Shown: piece after piece, positions 36,796 through 44,767 of the stretch | Numbering within the stretch: position 1 is the stretch's first letter | Layout of the letters: each line of letters starts with the position of its first letter | Origin: Flavonifractor sp052065355 | GTDB taxonomy: Bacteria > Bacillota > Clostridia > Oscillospirales > Oscillospiraceae | DNA: 64,000 bases | Assembly: GCF_052065355.1 (NCBI RefSeq) | Contig: NZ_JBQHUF010000013.1 | Span: 41,652 to 105,651 of the forward strand | Direction of reading: 5' to 3' | The notes under the pieces: generated by a model | The model's database searches: none | What the model saw: the letters and a program-made list of their open reading frames with translations, nothing else | Told to the model about the DNA's origin: nothing | Position numbers and translations under genes: made by a program

Positions 36796-37737
36796 ATGGA
36801 GAAGAAAGAACCGCGTGTTCTGGTGGGTTCCATACAGAAATTCTCCACGGAAGATGGCCCAGGTATCCGCACAACCGTATTTCTGAAGGGATGCCCTCTG
36901 CACTGCCGCTGGTGCCACAATCCGGAGTTAATTGGTTACGGACAGCAGCTGATTCGCATGCCCAACAACTGTATCCGTTGCGGCTACTGCCTGGAACACT
37001 GCCCCCAGGATGCGTTCTATGTGGATAGCGACGAGCGCATCAACATTCACCGGGATAGGTGTAACCTCTGCATGACATGTACGGAGTTCTGCTATGCTGA
37101 TGCGCTGCGCCCCGTTGCACGTCCTATGACAGCGGAGGAAGTCCTCCGGGAAGTCGTTCAGGACAAGGACTTTTACGACCAGACCGGGGGCGGTATGACG
37201 GTAAGCGGCGGGGAGATACTTAGTCACGTGCCTTTTGTGTCAGAGCTGACGGAGTTGGCAGGCAAGGCCGGAATCCGCGTCTGCCTGGATACCTGCGGAT
37301 ATGGTGACGGCGATGCACTAATGAGTCTGGCCAGACGGGAGGTCGTGACAGATATTCTCTACGACATGAAATCTGTTGACGATCAGATACACAGAGGATA
37401 CACTGGCCGCAGCAACTCACTTATTTTAGAAAATCTAAGGCGACTGGCTTCAGATCCTCTGATTCGCGACAAAATTCTGATGCGTATGCCGTTAATCAGC
37501 GGAGTGAACGACCTTCAGGATATCATCTGCCGGACTGCTGAGCTCTATCGCCAGTATGGCCTTCGGCGGGTAACCCTGCTGCCCTACCACGATTTAGGTG
37601 TGTCCAAGAGTATCAACATAGGCCAAGCGCCGGAGCGGTTCTCCCCACCGCGTCCAGAGCGCATAGAGGAAATTCGGCGGTATTTTGAGACTCAGGCAGA
37701 TATGGACGTGGAAATTTTAGGGGCTGCCAGGCAATAA
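36796..37737 (+). CDS. Glycyl radical enzyme activase (radical SAM)
   Basis: A radical SAM enzyme of 313 aa that should install the glycyl radical on the enzyme encoded just upstream. The SAM cluster motif is C33-x3-C37-x2-C40 (CPLHCRWC). Two ferredoxin-like clusters follow (CIRCGYCLEHC and CNLCMTCTEFC), as in activases of the PflD/CutD/HypE type. GGGMTVSGGE is the SAM-binding segment. ATG 36796 is preferred over an ATG at 36772 because AAAGGAG lies 5 nt before it. Only 24 nt separate it from the enzyme stop, so they share a transcript. Confidence 0.93.
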   Translation: MEKKEPRVLVGSIQKFSTEDGPGIRTTVFLKGCPLHCRWCHNPELIGYGQQLIRMPNNCIRCGYCLEHCPQDAFYVDSDERINIHRDRCNLCMTCTEFCYADALRPVARPMTAEEVLREVVQDKDFYDQTGGGMTVSGGEILSHVPFVSELTELAGKAGIRVCLDTCGYGDGDALMSLARREVVTDILYDMKSVDDQIHRGYTGRSNSLILENLRRLASDPLIRDKILMRMPLISGVNDLQDIICRTAELYRQYGLRRVTLLPYHDLGVSKSINIGQAPERFSPPRPERIEEIRRYFETQADMDVEILGAARQ

Positions 37738-37790
37738 ATATGCGTACGGGCATATTTCGGTTATCCCAAAGTTCAACCCCTCCCTCGTAG

Positions 37791-37832
37791 GCCGAAATCC
37801 GCTGGAATTGTAAGATTCCAGCGGATTTCGGC
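37791..37832. repeat. Perfect 18-bp inverted repeat
   Basis: Two perfect 18-nt arms (37791-37808 and 37815-37832) enclose a 6-nt loop, 53 bp after the activase stop. No U-tract follows. It could be a rho-independent-like stop, a processing hairpin or a mobile-repeat relic. The rest of the 414-bp gap (to 38086) shows no gene. Confidence 0.65.
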
Positions 37833-38086
37833 ACCGCTTCTGATGCAATGCGGCCCAGTGAGGCACGATGTCGCTAACACCTGACTGTTACGGCATGCCG
37901 GGTCCGCCGATTATATCTGCGAGTGGTTAACCTGCTTGCGGCCAGCTTTATAATTCGAAGCTCTATTAATTTTGGAAGTTCAGATGGTGTCGGCGATTTA
38001 AGCGGCGATGCCCTGTTTTATGGCTTAATTACATAACCAACTGCATACATGGCGGAGATAATTGAAAACTAAATAAAGTGCATGAA

Positions 38087-38121
38087 AAAGGAAGCCTGTC
38101 CCAGCGGGACAGGCTTCCTTT
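38087..38121 (-). terminator. Intrinsic terminator of the CitE-like lyase gene
   Basis: A perfect 16-bp stem with 3-nt loop. On the minus strand it is followed by TTTTTC, 30 nt past the stop codon. The other strand also has T residues, so it may work both ways. Confidence 0.75.
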
Positions 38122-38150
38122 GCTTATATACGGAGAAAACATGTGGCACA

Positions 38151-39119
38151 TCAGGTATCCCGTATGCCATAGGTGCGGGCCAGGTGAAGCACTTTATTTG
38201 CCCAATTGAAATGTGTCTTATACTCATTCATCCGCGTAGCATTCGTGCTGGAGGAGACCAGCAGGTCACGGGATTGGCTCCAGCCAGTAATATCGCAGGC
38301 GTCTTCATAGTCCTGAGGAGAGACTTTCAGCATATCATTGACCACCGGGATCTGGTTCGGGTGGATCACCGTTTTTCCGATGAAGCCGCTGAGCAGGTCC
38401 AGAGACAGCTCTCGCCGCAGACCCTCTTCCCAGCCCTCGCCGGAGTAATACTCCCACACCGGACCGGAGACAACATACTGGGTGGAGAAGGTGGTAACGA
38501 TGTCCACCAGCAGGTTAGCCACCGGCTTGACGTCATAAATCGTGTCATGGACTGTCCGCCGCAGTCCAAAGGCATGGGAGAGGTCGTTTCCACCCACCCG
38601 GATATTTAGGATCTGGTCTGATACGGCATCCAGTTCCTCCTTTACACGGGCCAGGTTTTCATAGCGGGTGTGGAGAGGAAGCATGGTGGGGGACTCAAAT
38701 ATGGGCATATACCGGTAGTCGGGGCAGAATGCGGCAATGTCCTGAATGGCCTGAATATAGGCCTGGCAGTTTTCAATGAAAAATTTGGGCAGGATAAAGC
38801 CGCGGAGAATGTGGGCAAAGGGACGGCAGGCGGCGGCCAGCTTTCGCAGCTGCTGAGGAGAGCGCACCCGGACAAAAATGTGCGGAAGATAGAAGTCCGC
38901 CTCTGCACGGCTGCGGCTGATTTCGGCCAAATTCTGGAGGAGCTCTTGCTCGGCTGCCTCCACCGCGTTCTCTGGCACAGTGTCCTCCAGACAAAAGGCC
39001 AGGGAGAAGGGCTTGGGATATTGCTCCCGCCGCAGTGCGCTGGCAATGGTCTCATGGCCGCGGGCCGGACAGTACATCAGAGCGCCCACGTCATAACCGC
39101 TGAGTTGCTCCATCATCAC
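38151..39119 (-). CDS. CitE/HpcH-like C-C bond lyase of the Ter module
   Basis: A 322-aa TIM-barrel protein of the HpcH/HpaI-citrate lyase type (C-C_Bond_Lyase family). It begins with GALMYCPARG, followed by CLEDTV with the metal-binding Glu-Asp region, and has LNIRVGGNDLSHAFGLRRT, KTVIHPNQIP and a C-terminal helix. This subgroup is part of the Ter-associated biosynthetic module, predicted to help make a nucleoside-like product. It is divergent from the Ter operon at 39339. ATG 39119 follows AAAGGGG. I link it to Ter and not to the radical-enzyme regulon because its relatives are Ter-linked and its promoter lacks GCAAAC boxes. Confidence 0.88.
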   Translation of the reverse strand: MMMEQLSGYDVGALMYCPARGHETIASALRREQYPKPFSLAFCLEDTVPENAVEAAEQELLQNLAEISRSRAEADFYLPHIFVRVRSPQQLRKLAAACRPFAHILRGFILPKFFIENCQAYIQAIQDIAAFCPDYRYMPIFESPTMLPLHTRYENLARVKEELDAVSDQILNIRVGGNDLSHAFGLRRTVHDTIYDVKPVANLLVDIVTTFSTQYVVSGPVWEYYSGEGWEEGLRRELSLDLLSGFIGKTVIHPNQIPVVNDMLKVSPQDYEDACDITGWSQSRDLLVSSSTNATRMNEYKTHFNWANKVLHLARTYGIRDT

Positions 39120-39271
39120 AATGCCCCTTTACAAGTAAAAATCATACCCCGCAGGCAGGGGGACAACCTAATAATTTTACCACAAAAAAGAGCGGGAAGA
39201 AATGAAAAGAATATTAAAATTTCCGATGGCGCAAATCGGCCGTTTTATTGGGCCGTGGATGGTTCTTCAAG

Positions 39272-39299
39272 TTGAAAAAAATCTGAGAGATGCTATAAT
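39272..39299 (+). promoter_or_regulatory. Promoter of the Ter operon
   Basis: TTGAAA (39272-39277), a 16-bp spacer and TATAAT (39294-39299), a near-consensus housekeeping promoter 40 bp before the first gene. Confidence 0.7.
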
Positions 39300-39338
39300 G
39301 GTGATACTTCAATACTTCAGTTGGGGAATTTTAATGGC

Positions 39339-41609
39339 ATGCTGAGACATATCATACCGGAAAAACTGAATGACCTTTTCCTGCCCCTCTCCGGCCGGAG
39401 AGAACGGGGGGTTTATTTCTGCCGGATTGCAGGCTGCTCCCCCGCGGTGGTGGACTTTCTCAAAGCCTACTACCAGTCGGCCAGACGGACGGGGGTCATT
39501 ATTGACGGCAAAATCCCCAACCCCGACGTGAACAACCTGGCCTATTTCTCAGAGATGATGGGGCAGGATTTTCAGCTGGACCGGACCTTTCTGGACGGCA
39601 AGCTGTGCAAATGGCTGCCTCGGATGGCTGCCCCCCAGCGGCAGATCGTGGTAGAGGCCATCTTTTCCACCCTGCAGGACATGCTGCGGGGCGGCAAGAA
39701 TGAAAACATGCTGCGCAACGCCTACATCAAGTACATGTGCTGGCTCTACTACAAGTTTGAGCGGATCGTCAACCGTCTGGGGGCGGACACCCTGCCCCAG
39801 ATCCTGTACGACGGCGCCATCAGCCAATATGAGCTGCAGCTGCTCACTGTGCTGTCTCGGGCAGGGGCCGACATCGTTCTGCTGGAGCGGGGAGGAGATG
39901 CCCCTTATCAGCAGCTGGACCCCCGGTCGGAGCTGTCCTCCCTGTATCAGGAGCCGGGCATGACGGCTTTTCCCGATACCTTTAATTTAAAGTGGCTTCA
40001 GGAGGAGATGAACCGGGAGGCAAACCGCCAGCGGCTGTACGGCGCGGCGCCTGCCGTCCGGGCCTGCACCAACGCCTGGATGAAACAGCCGGAGGTCAAA
40101 GAACTGCTTACCGGCGCCCAGGGCCGGGGAAGCGACCCGGGCTTTTTCTACAATGGATTTCTGATCCAGTACGGTGTGGAGGACAAGCTGCTCTTCTCCA
40201 ACGACATGTTCTCCTTCTATAAGCAATTGAAAAGCGGACAACGGCGGGTGTGTCTGGTGAACGGCGGGATCCCCGCTCCCACGCCGGAGGAGATCTCCGC
40301 CATCAAGCGGCAGAACTATACAAATGTGGAGCAGCTGGCGGCGGGGCTGGTGCCCAATATCCAGTACGCCGCCAACCTGGAGCTGCAGCGGCTGATGGTG
40401 AAGGCCTTCCTGGACCTGGTGCTGGAGGAGGCCCGGGAGCCGGGCAGCACGGTCTCCCGACTGACCAACAAGGCGGTCTATCTGCTGGCGTGGCTGCGGC
40501 GATACCAGAAGGAGCTGTTCTCCAACTGGCAGATGCCGGAGGTGGGGGTGTTCCTCCTCTTCGGCCGGTGTGCCACCGCCAACGAGGCGCTGTTCCTGCG
40601 GCTGCTGGCCCGGCTGCCGGTGGATGTGCTGGTCCTGCTGCCCGACCTGAACCAGGGCTGCTCTCTCCGGGACCCCGCCCTGCTGGAGCTGCGGTATGAG
40701 CAGTCCCTCTCCATGGAGCGCTTTCCTGTGGAACCCTCCCAGGTGCGGGTGAGTACGGCGGCCTATCAGGCCGAGCGGGACCTGGACACCTTGATGTATC
40801 AGGACTCGGGGATGTACCGCAATCAGCAGTACGGCAAGGCGGAGGCAGTCACCCTGCGTACCATGTACGAGGAGATCTCCATCCTGTGGGACCAGGAGCT
40901 GAAGTACCGCCCCAGCTTTTCGGTGGTGGATCAGACCGTTACCATGCCGGTACTGCTGGAAAAGATCTGCGGTGTAAAGGACGGGCAGATCAACGCCTAT
41001 TGGCTGGAGATCAAAAAGCTGCTTACCCCGGATACCCTGGTGGTCCGGGACGTGCCCTGGCTGAAGGGGACGGACGCAAACCCCATGAAACCGTTTGCGA
41101 CCCAGTTTCTCAAAAACGGGCGGCTGCAGCGCAATAAAATTAAGGAACATAAGGCCTATCCCTATGGCATTCTCCGGGGAGAGATGCAGGAGCACCTGCT
41201 GGACAAGCTCCAGCTGCTGCTGGACCAGAAGGTGGTGGCGGGCACCTACCAGAACGGCACAGAGTATACCGTGGTGGCTACCGCCCTCAATCTGAACCGT
41301 GACCTGCTGCGTCTCATCCAGAAGTTTGACTTTACCAAAAAGAATCCCAAGCTCATTATCATCAATACCACGGAGAAGATCCTGTCTTTGGAGGACAGCA
41401 TCCTGGTAGCCTACCTCAACCTAATAGGATTTGACATTTTGTTTTTTGTACCCACCGGATACCAGTGTGTTGAAAAATACCTGCCGGAGGGCTATGTGAA
41501 CGAACAGCAGATCGGCGAATACCTGTATGACTTGTCCGTTCCGGACTTCCACTCCGTCCAGGAGAGCGGACTGAGTTCCATCAGAAGACTATTTGGAAGG
41601 AGTACTTGA
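39339..41609 (+). CDS. yceG: YceG-type protein of the Ter biosynthetic module
   Basis: A protein of about 756 aa of the YceG_bac family (putative component of the Ter biosynthetic module; B. subtilis YceG). It has no signal peptide or clear catalytic motif. Recognisable segments are the DGKIPNPDVNNLAYFSEMMG start region, several conserved W/F-rich helices and a Rossmann-like C-terminal end with LIIINTTEKILSLED and IGFDILFFVPTGY. ATG 39339 is chosen; TTG at 39321 would add six residues. TelA follows 2 nt after the stop, so they are coupled. The role is inferred from genomic association. The C-terminal segment reappears in the protease at 51031. Confidence 0.85.
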   Translation: MLRHIIPEKLNDLFLPLSGRRERGVYFCRIAGCSPAVVDFLKAYYQSARRTGVIIDGKIPNPDVNNLAYFSEMMGQDFQLDRTFLDGKLCKWLPRMAAPQRQIVVEAIFSTLQDMLRGGKNENMLRNAYIKYMCWLYYKFERIVNRLGADTLPQILYDGAISQYELQLLTVLSRAGADIVLLERGGDAPYQQLDPRSELSSLYQEPGMTAFPDTFNLKWLQEEMNREANRQRLYGAAPAVRACTNAWMKQPEVKELLTGAQGRGSDPGFFYNGFLIQYGVEDKLLFSNDMFSFYKQLKSGQRRVCLVNGGIPAPTPEEISAIKRQNYTNVEQLAAGLVPNIQYAANLELQRLMVKAFLDLVLEEAREPGSTVSRLTNKAVYLLAWLRRYQKELFSNWQMPEVGVFLLFGRCATANEALFLRLLARLPVDVLVLLPDLNQGCSLRDPALLELRYEQSLSMERFPVEPSQVRVSTAAYQAERDLDTLMYQDSGMYRNQQYGKAEAVTLRTMYEEISILWDQELKYRPSFSVVDQTVTMPVLLEKICGVKDGQINAYWLEIKKLLTPDTLVVRDVPWLKGTDANPMKPFATQFLKNGRLQRNKIKEHKAYPYGILRGEMQEHLLDKLQLLLDQKVVAGTYQNGTEYTVVATALNLNRDLLRLIQKFDFTKKNPKLIIINTTEKILSLEDSILVAYLNLIGFDILFFVPTGYQCVEKYLPEGYVNEQQIGEYLYDLSVPDFHSVQESGLSSIRRLFGRST

Positions 41610-41611
41610 CT

Positions 41612-42766
41612 ATGGGATTGGATTTCAGCAGACCGACCTCCAGTGCACTGCCCGATCAGGGACAGGCCGGGGCTGCGCCTCCGGCGGAGCAGGAGAACTA
41701 CCAGCAGTATGACATTGTGGCCGACCGGCAGGAGATGAACCAGGCCCTGACCAACTCTCCCGAGGTGGACCGGCTGGCTAGCCAGATCGAGGTCTATAAC
41801 CTGGAGACCATTGTCTCCTTCGGTGCCGGTGCAGCGGAGGAAATCTCCAAATGCTCCGACGTGGTGCTCAACAGCATGAATATGTCCCAGCTGGACGAAT
41901 CCAGCGCCATGCTCACCACCCTGGCCAAGATCATGGACAAGTTTGATATCGAGGAGATCAAGGAGAATCCCGGCCTGTTCGGCAAGCTCTTTGGCAACCT
42001 GCGCAAGCAGCTGGACAAGATCCTGGCAAAGTACCACACCATGGGCCAGGAGGTGGACAAGATCTATGTCCAGCTCAAGCAGTATGAGACTGAGATCAAG
42101 CAGTCCAACCGCAAGCTGGAGGAGATGTTCCAGGCCAATGTGAACTACTACCACGAGCTGGTGAAGTATATCCTGGCCGGTGAGCAGGGCTGCCGGGAGC
42201 TGGAGGCCTATATTGCCCAGCGGCAGGCGGATATGGAGGCTACCGGGGACAACTCCATCCAGTTTGAGCTGACCACCCTCAACCAAGCTCTGATGATGCT
42301 GGAGCAGCGGACCCAGGACCTGCGCACCGCCGAGAACGTGGCCATGCAGGCCATTCCCATGATCAAGACCATGCAGTTCAGCAATATGAACCTGGTGCGC
42401 AAGATCAACTCGGCCTTCATCATCACCCTGCCGGTGTTCAAGCAGGCCCTGACTCAGGCCATCATGCTCAAGCGCCAGCGCATCCAGGCGGAGGCCATGT
42501 CCGCCCTGGACGCCAAGACCAACGAGATGCTCATCCGCAACGCCCAGAATACCGCCGAGCAGTCCAAGATGACTGCCCGTCTGGCTTCGGGCAGCTCCAT
42601 TAAGATCGAAACCCTGGAGCGTACCTGGCAGACCATCGTCTCCGGTATCGACGAGACCCGGCAGATTCAGGAGAACGCACGTAAGCAGCGGGTGGACGAC
42701 CAGAAGCGGCTGGAGGCCATCAAGGCGGATTTCAATTCCAGGTATAGTATGCCTGAGAAGAAATAA
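41612..42766 (+). CDS. Toxic-anion resistance protein TelA/YceH
   Basis: A 384-aa, mostly helical protein of the TelA/KlaA (YceH) family, linked to resistance to tellurite and other toxic anions and, in some species, to antimicrobial peptides. Coiled-coil regions are evident (YVQLKQYETEIKQSNRKLEE, and a long C-terminal helix). The MQAIPMIKTMQFSNMNLVRK segment is typical. ATG 41612 follows GGAAGGAG. It sits between the YceG-type gene and three terD genes, the same pairing as B. subtilis yceG-yceH. The mechanism of the family is unknown. Confidence 0.92.
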   Translation: MGLDFSRPTSSALPDQGQAGAAPPAEQENYQQYDIVADRQEMNQALTNSPEVDRLASQIEVYNLETIVSFGAGAAEEISKCSDVVLNSMNMSQLDESSAMLTTLAKIMDKFDIEEIKENPGLFGKLFGNLRKQLDKILAKYHTMGQEVDKIYVQLKQYETEIKQSNRKLEEMFQANVNYYHELVKYILAGEQGCRELEAYIAQRQADMEATGDNSIQFELTTLNQALMMLEQRTQDLRTAENVAMQAIPMIKTMQFSNMNLVRKINSAFIITLPVFKQALTQAIMLKRQRIQAEAMSALDAKTNEMLIRNAQNTAEQSKMTARLASGSSIKIETLERTWQTIVSGIDETRQIQENARKQRVDDQKRLEAIKADFNSRYSMPEKK

Positions 42767-42801
42767 AGAAACAGACTTGGGAAATAAGGAGGATTAAAAG
42801 T

Positions 42802-43383
42802 ATGCCTATCAATCTGACTAAGGGACAGAAGGTCGATCTGACCAAGGGGAATCCGGGGCTGACCAAGATCGTGGTGGGCCTGGGCTGGGACGTCAATGCC
42901 TTTGACTCCGGCGCGGCCTTCGATCTGGACGCTGCGGCCTTCATGACCAACGCCTCCGGCAAGTGCCCCACCGAGAAGGAATTTGTGTTCTACGGTAACC
43001 TGGAGCACACCAGCGGCTCCGTCAAGCACATGGGTGATAACCTGACCGGCGAAGGCGACGGCGACGACGAGCAGATTGTTGTGGATCTCTCCAAGGTGCC
43101 CGCCAATGTGGAGCGCATTGCTTTCACCGTCACCATTTACGACGCCGAGAGCCGCAACCAGAACTTTGGCCAGGTCTCCAATTCCTACATCCACATTCAG
43201 GACCTGGTGTCCGGCACCGATCTGATCCGGTACGACCTGGGAGAGGACTTCTCCATTGAGACCGCCATCGTAGTAGGCGAGCTCTACCGCCACAACGGCG
43301 AGTGGAAGTTCAACGCGATCGGCAGCGGCTTCCAGGGCGGCTTGGCGGCCCTGTGCGGGCATTACGGAATCGAAGTGGCGTAA
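42802..43383 (+). CDS. TerD-family protein 1
   Basis: A 193-aa TerD-type beta-sandwich protein. Family features: NLTKGQKVDLTKGN start, GLGWDVNAFDSGAAFDLDAA with acidic residues that bind Ca2+ in known TerD proteins, MGDNLTGEGDGDDEQI, and a GEWKFNAIGSGFQGGL ending. Cytosolic, acting in a metal- or stress-sensing complex. It shares about four fifths of its residues with TerD protein 2 (14 nt downstream), so they arose by tandem duplication. Confidence 0.95.
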   Translation: MPINLTKGQKVDLTKGNPGLTKIVVGLGWDVNAFDSGAAFDLDAAAFMTNASGKCPTEKEFVFYGNLEHTSGSVKHMGDNLTGEGDGDDEQIVVDLSKVPANVERIAFTVTIYDAESRNQNFGQVSNSYIHIQDLVSGTDLIRYDLGEDFSIETAIVVGELYRHNGEWKFNAIGSGFQGGLAALCGHYGIEVA

Positions 43384-43397
43384 GGAGGAAGGATACG

Positions 43398-43979
43398 ATG
43401 CCTGTCAGCTTGAAAAAAGGTCAAAAGGTCAGCCTTACCAAGGACAATCCGGGCCTGAGCCGGGTTGTGGTAGGCCTGGGCTGGGATGTGAACGCGTTTG
43501 ATACCGGCGGGGCCTTTGACCTGGACGCGGCGGCCTTTCTGCTGGGCGACAACGGCAAGACCACCCGCAGCGAGGACTTTGTATTCTACGGCAATCTGAA
43601 GCACCCCTCCGGTGCGGTGGAGCATCTGGGCGATAACCTGACCGGTGTGGGCGACGGCGACGACGAGCAGATCAAGGTGGATCTCACTCGGGTTCCTGAG
43701 AACATCAGCCGGGTGGCCTTTACCGTCACGATCTATGAGGCGGAGGAGCGCCGGCAGAATTTTGGCCAGGTGAACAACGCCTTTATCCGGATCTATGACG
43801 AGACCAACGGCCAGGAGCTGCTGCGCTACGACCTGGGAGAGGACTTTTCCATTGAGACGGCGGCGGTGTTCGGCGAGCTCTATAAGAACAACGGCGAATG
43901 GAAATTCAACGCCATCGGCAGCGGCTATCAGGGTGGCCTGGCAGCCCTGTGCGCCAACTATGGGGTTGAGGTAGAATAA
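43398..43979 (+). CDS. TerD-family protein 2
   Basis: A 193-aa TerD protein. ATG 43398 follows AAGGAGGAAGG and begins MPVSLKKGQKVSLTKDN. The Ca2+-site segment FDLDAA and MGDNLTG-equivalent (LGDNLTGVGDGDDEQI) are intact. It differs from TerD 1 mainly in the 45-60 loop. The tandem arrangement suggests heteromeric assemblies. Same operon as TelA and the Ca2+ ATPase. Confidence 0.95.
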   Translation: MPVSLKKGQKVSLTKDNPGLSRVVVGLGWDVNAFDTGGAFDLDAAAFLLGDNGKTTRSEDFVFYGNLKHPSGAVEHLGDNLTGVGDGDDEQIKVDLTRVPENISRVAFTVTIYEAEERRQNFGQVNNAFIRIYDETNGQELLRYDLGEDFSIETAAVFGELYKNNGEWKFNAIGSGYQGGLAALCANYGVEVE

Positions 43980-44064
43980 GAGAAAACCATGGCCATCGAA
44001 CCCTGGACCAGGCGTTCCATCGGGGACGTTCCTGGATGGCCGGGGGAAGTAAGGAGGAAAAAAT

Positions 44065-44670
44065 ATGTCTGTTAGTTTGCAAAAGGGCCAGAAGGTCAGC
44101 CTGACCAAGGAGGGCAAGGAGGGCCTGAATCAGGTAATTGTGGGCCTGGGCTGGGACGAGGCTCAGCCCAGCAAGGGCGGCCTGTTCGGCGGACTGTTCA
44201 GCGCCAAGCCCCAGGCCATCGACTGCGATGCCTCCGCTCTTATGCTGCGGAACGGAAAGCTGATGGACGGAAAGGACATCATCTATTTCGGCAACCTGCA
44301 GCATCCGTCCCGGTCGGTCAGACATATGGGCGACAACCTGACCGGTGCGGGTGAGGGAGATGACGAGCAGATCGTCATCCAGCTCCAGCAGGTGCCTGCC
44401 GAGTACGACCGCATCGTGTTCGTAGTGAATATCTACCAGGCAGTGCAGCGGAACCAGAATTTCGGCATGATCCGCAACGCCTTTATCCGCATTGTGGATG
44501 CCCGCAACAACCAGGAGCTGTGCCGGTACAACCTGTCCGAGAACTACAACGGCATGACTGCCATGATCTTCGGTGAGGCATACCGCCACAACGGCGAGTG
44601 GAAGTTTAACGCCATCGGGCAGGCCACCACCGACCCCGGCCTGCCGGAGCTGTGCCGTCGCTACATGTAA
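44065..44670 (+). CDS. TerD-family protein 3 (divergent)
   Basis: A 201-aa TerD protein, more divergent than the first two. The first acidic segment is interrupted by a Gly-rich insertion (SKGGLFGGLFSAKPQ), and FDLDA becomes IDCDASALML. MGDNLTGAGEGDDEQI and GEWKFNAIGQA are kept. Ca2+ affinity may differ because a ligand position is changed. It lies 85 nt after TerD 2, and a hairpin separates it from the ATPase gene. Confidence 0.93.
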   Translation: MSVSLQKGQKVSLTKEGKEGLNQVIVGLGWDEAQPSKGGLFGGLFSAKPQAIDCDASALMLRNGKLMDGKDIIYFGNLQHPSRSVRHMGDNLTGAGEGDDEQIVIQLQQVPAEYDRIVFVVNIYQAVQRNQNFGMIRNAFIRIVDARNNQELCRYNLSENYNGMTAMIFGEAYRHNGEWKFNAIGQATTDPGLPELCRRYM

Positions 44671-44709
44671 GTTGACCCTTCATTTCTGTTTCAAAAAATA
44701 AAGAACAGG

Positions 44710-44743
44710 AAAGAGAAGCGAATTTTACCATTGCTTCTCTTTT
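44710..44743 (+). terminator. Hairpin between terD3 and the ATPase gene
   Basis: AAAGAGAAGC pairs with GCTTCTCTTT around a 14-nt loop, followed by a short T-run and CC. It is a partial terminator or attenuator inside the operon. Confidence 0.55.
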
Positions 44744-44767
44744 CCTGCATATACGGGAGAAAGAACT

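Noticed and set aside
37738..38086. Small gene or ncRNA in the gap after the activase
   Set aside because: Apart from the 18-bp hairpin there is no reading frame with a ribosome site, no promoter with a clear transcript end and no known RNA motif.
38151..39119. CitE/HpcH-like lyase as part of the radical-enzyme pathway
   Set aside because: Its family is a regular part of Ter modules, it is divergent from the Ter operon, a terminator and 414 bp separate it from the activase gene, and no GCAAAC pair precedes it.
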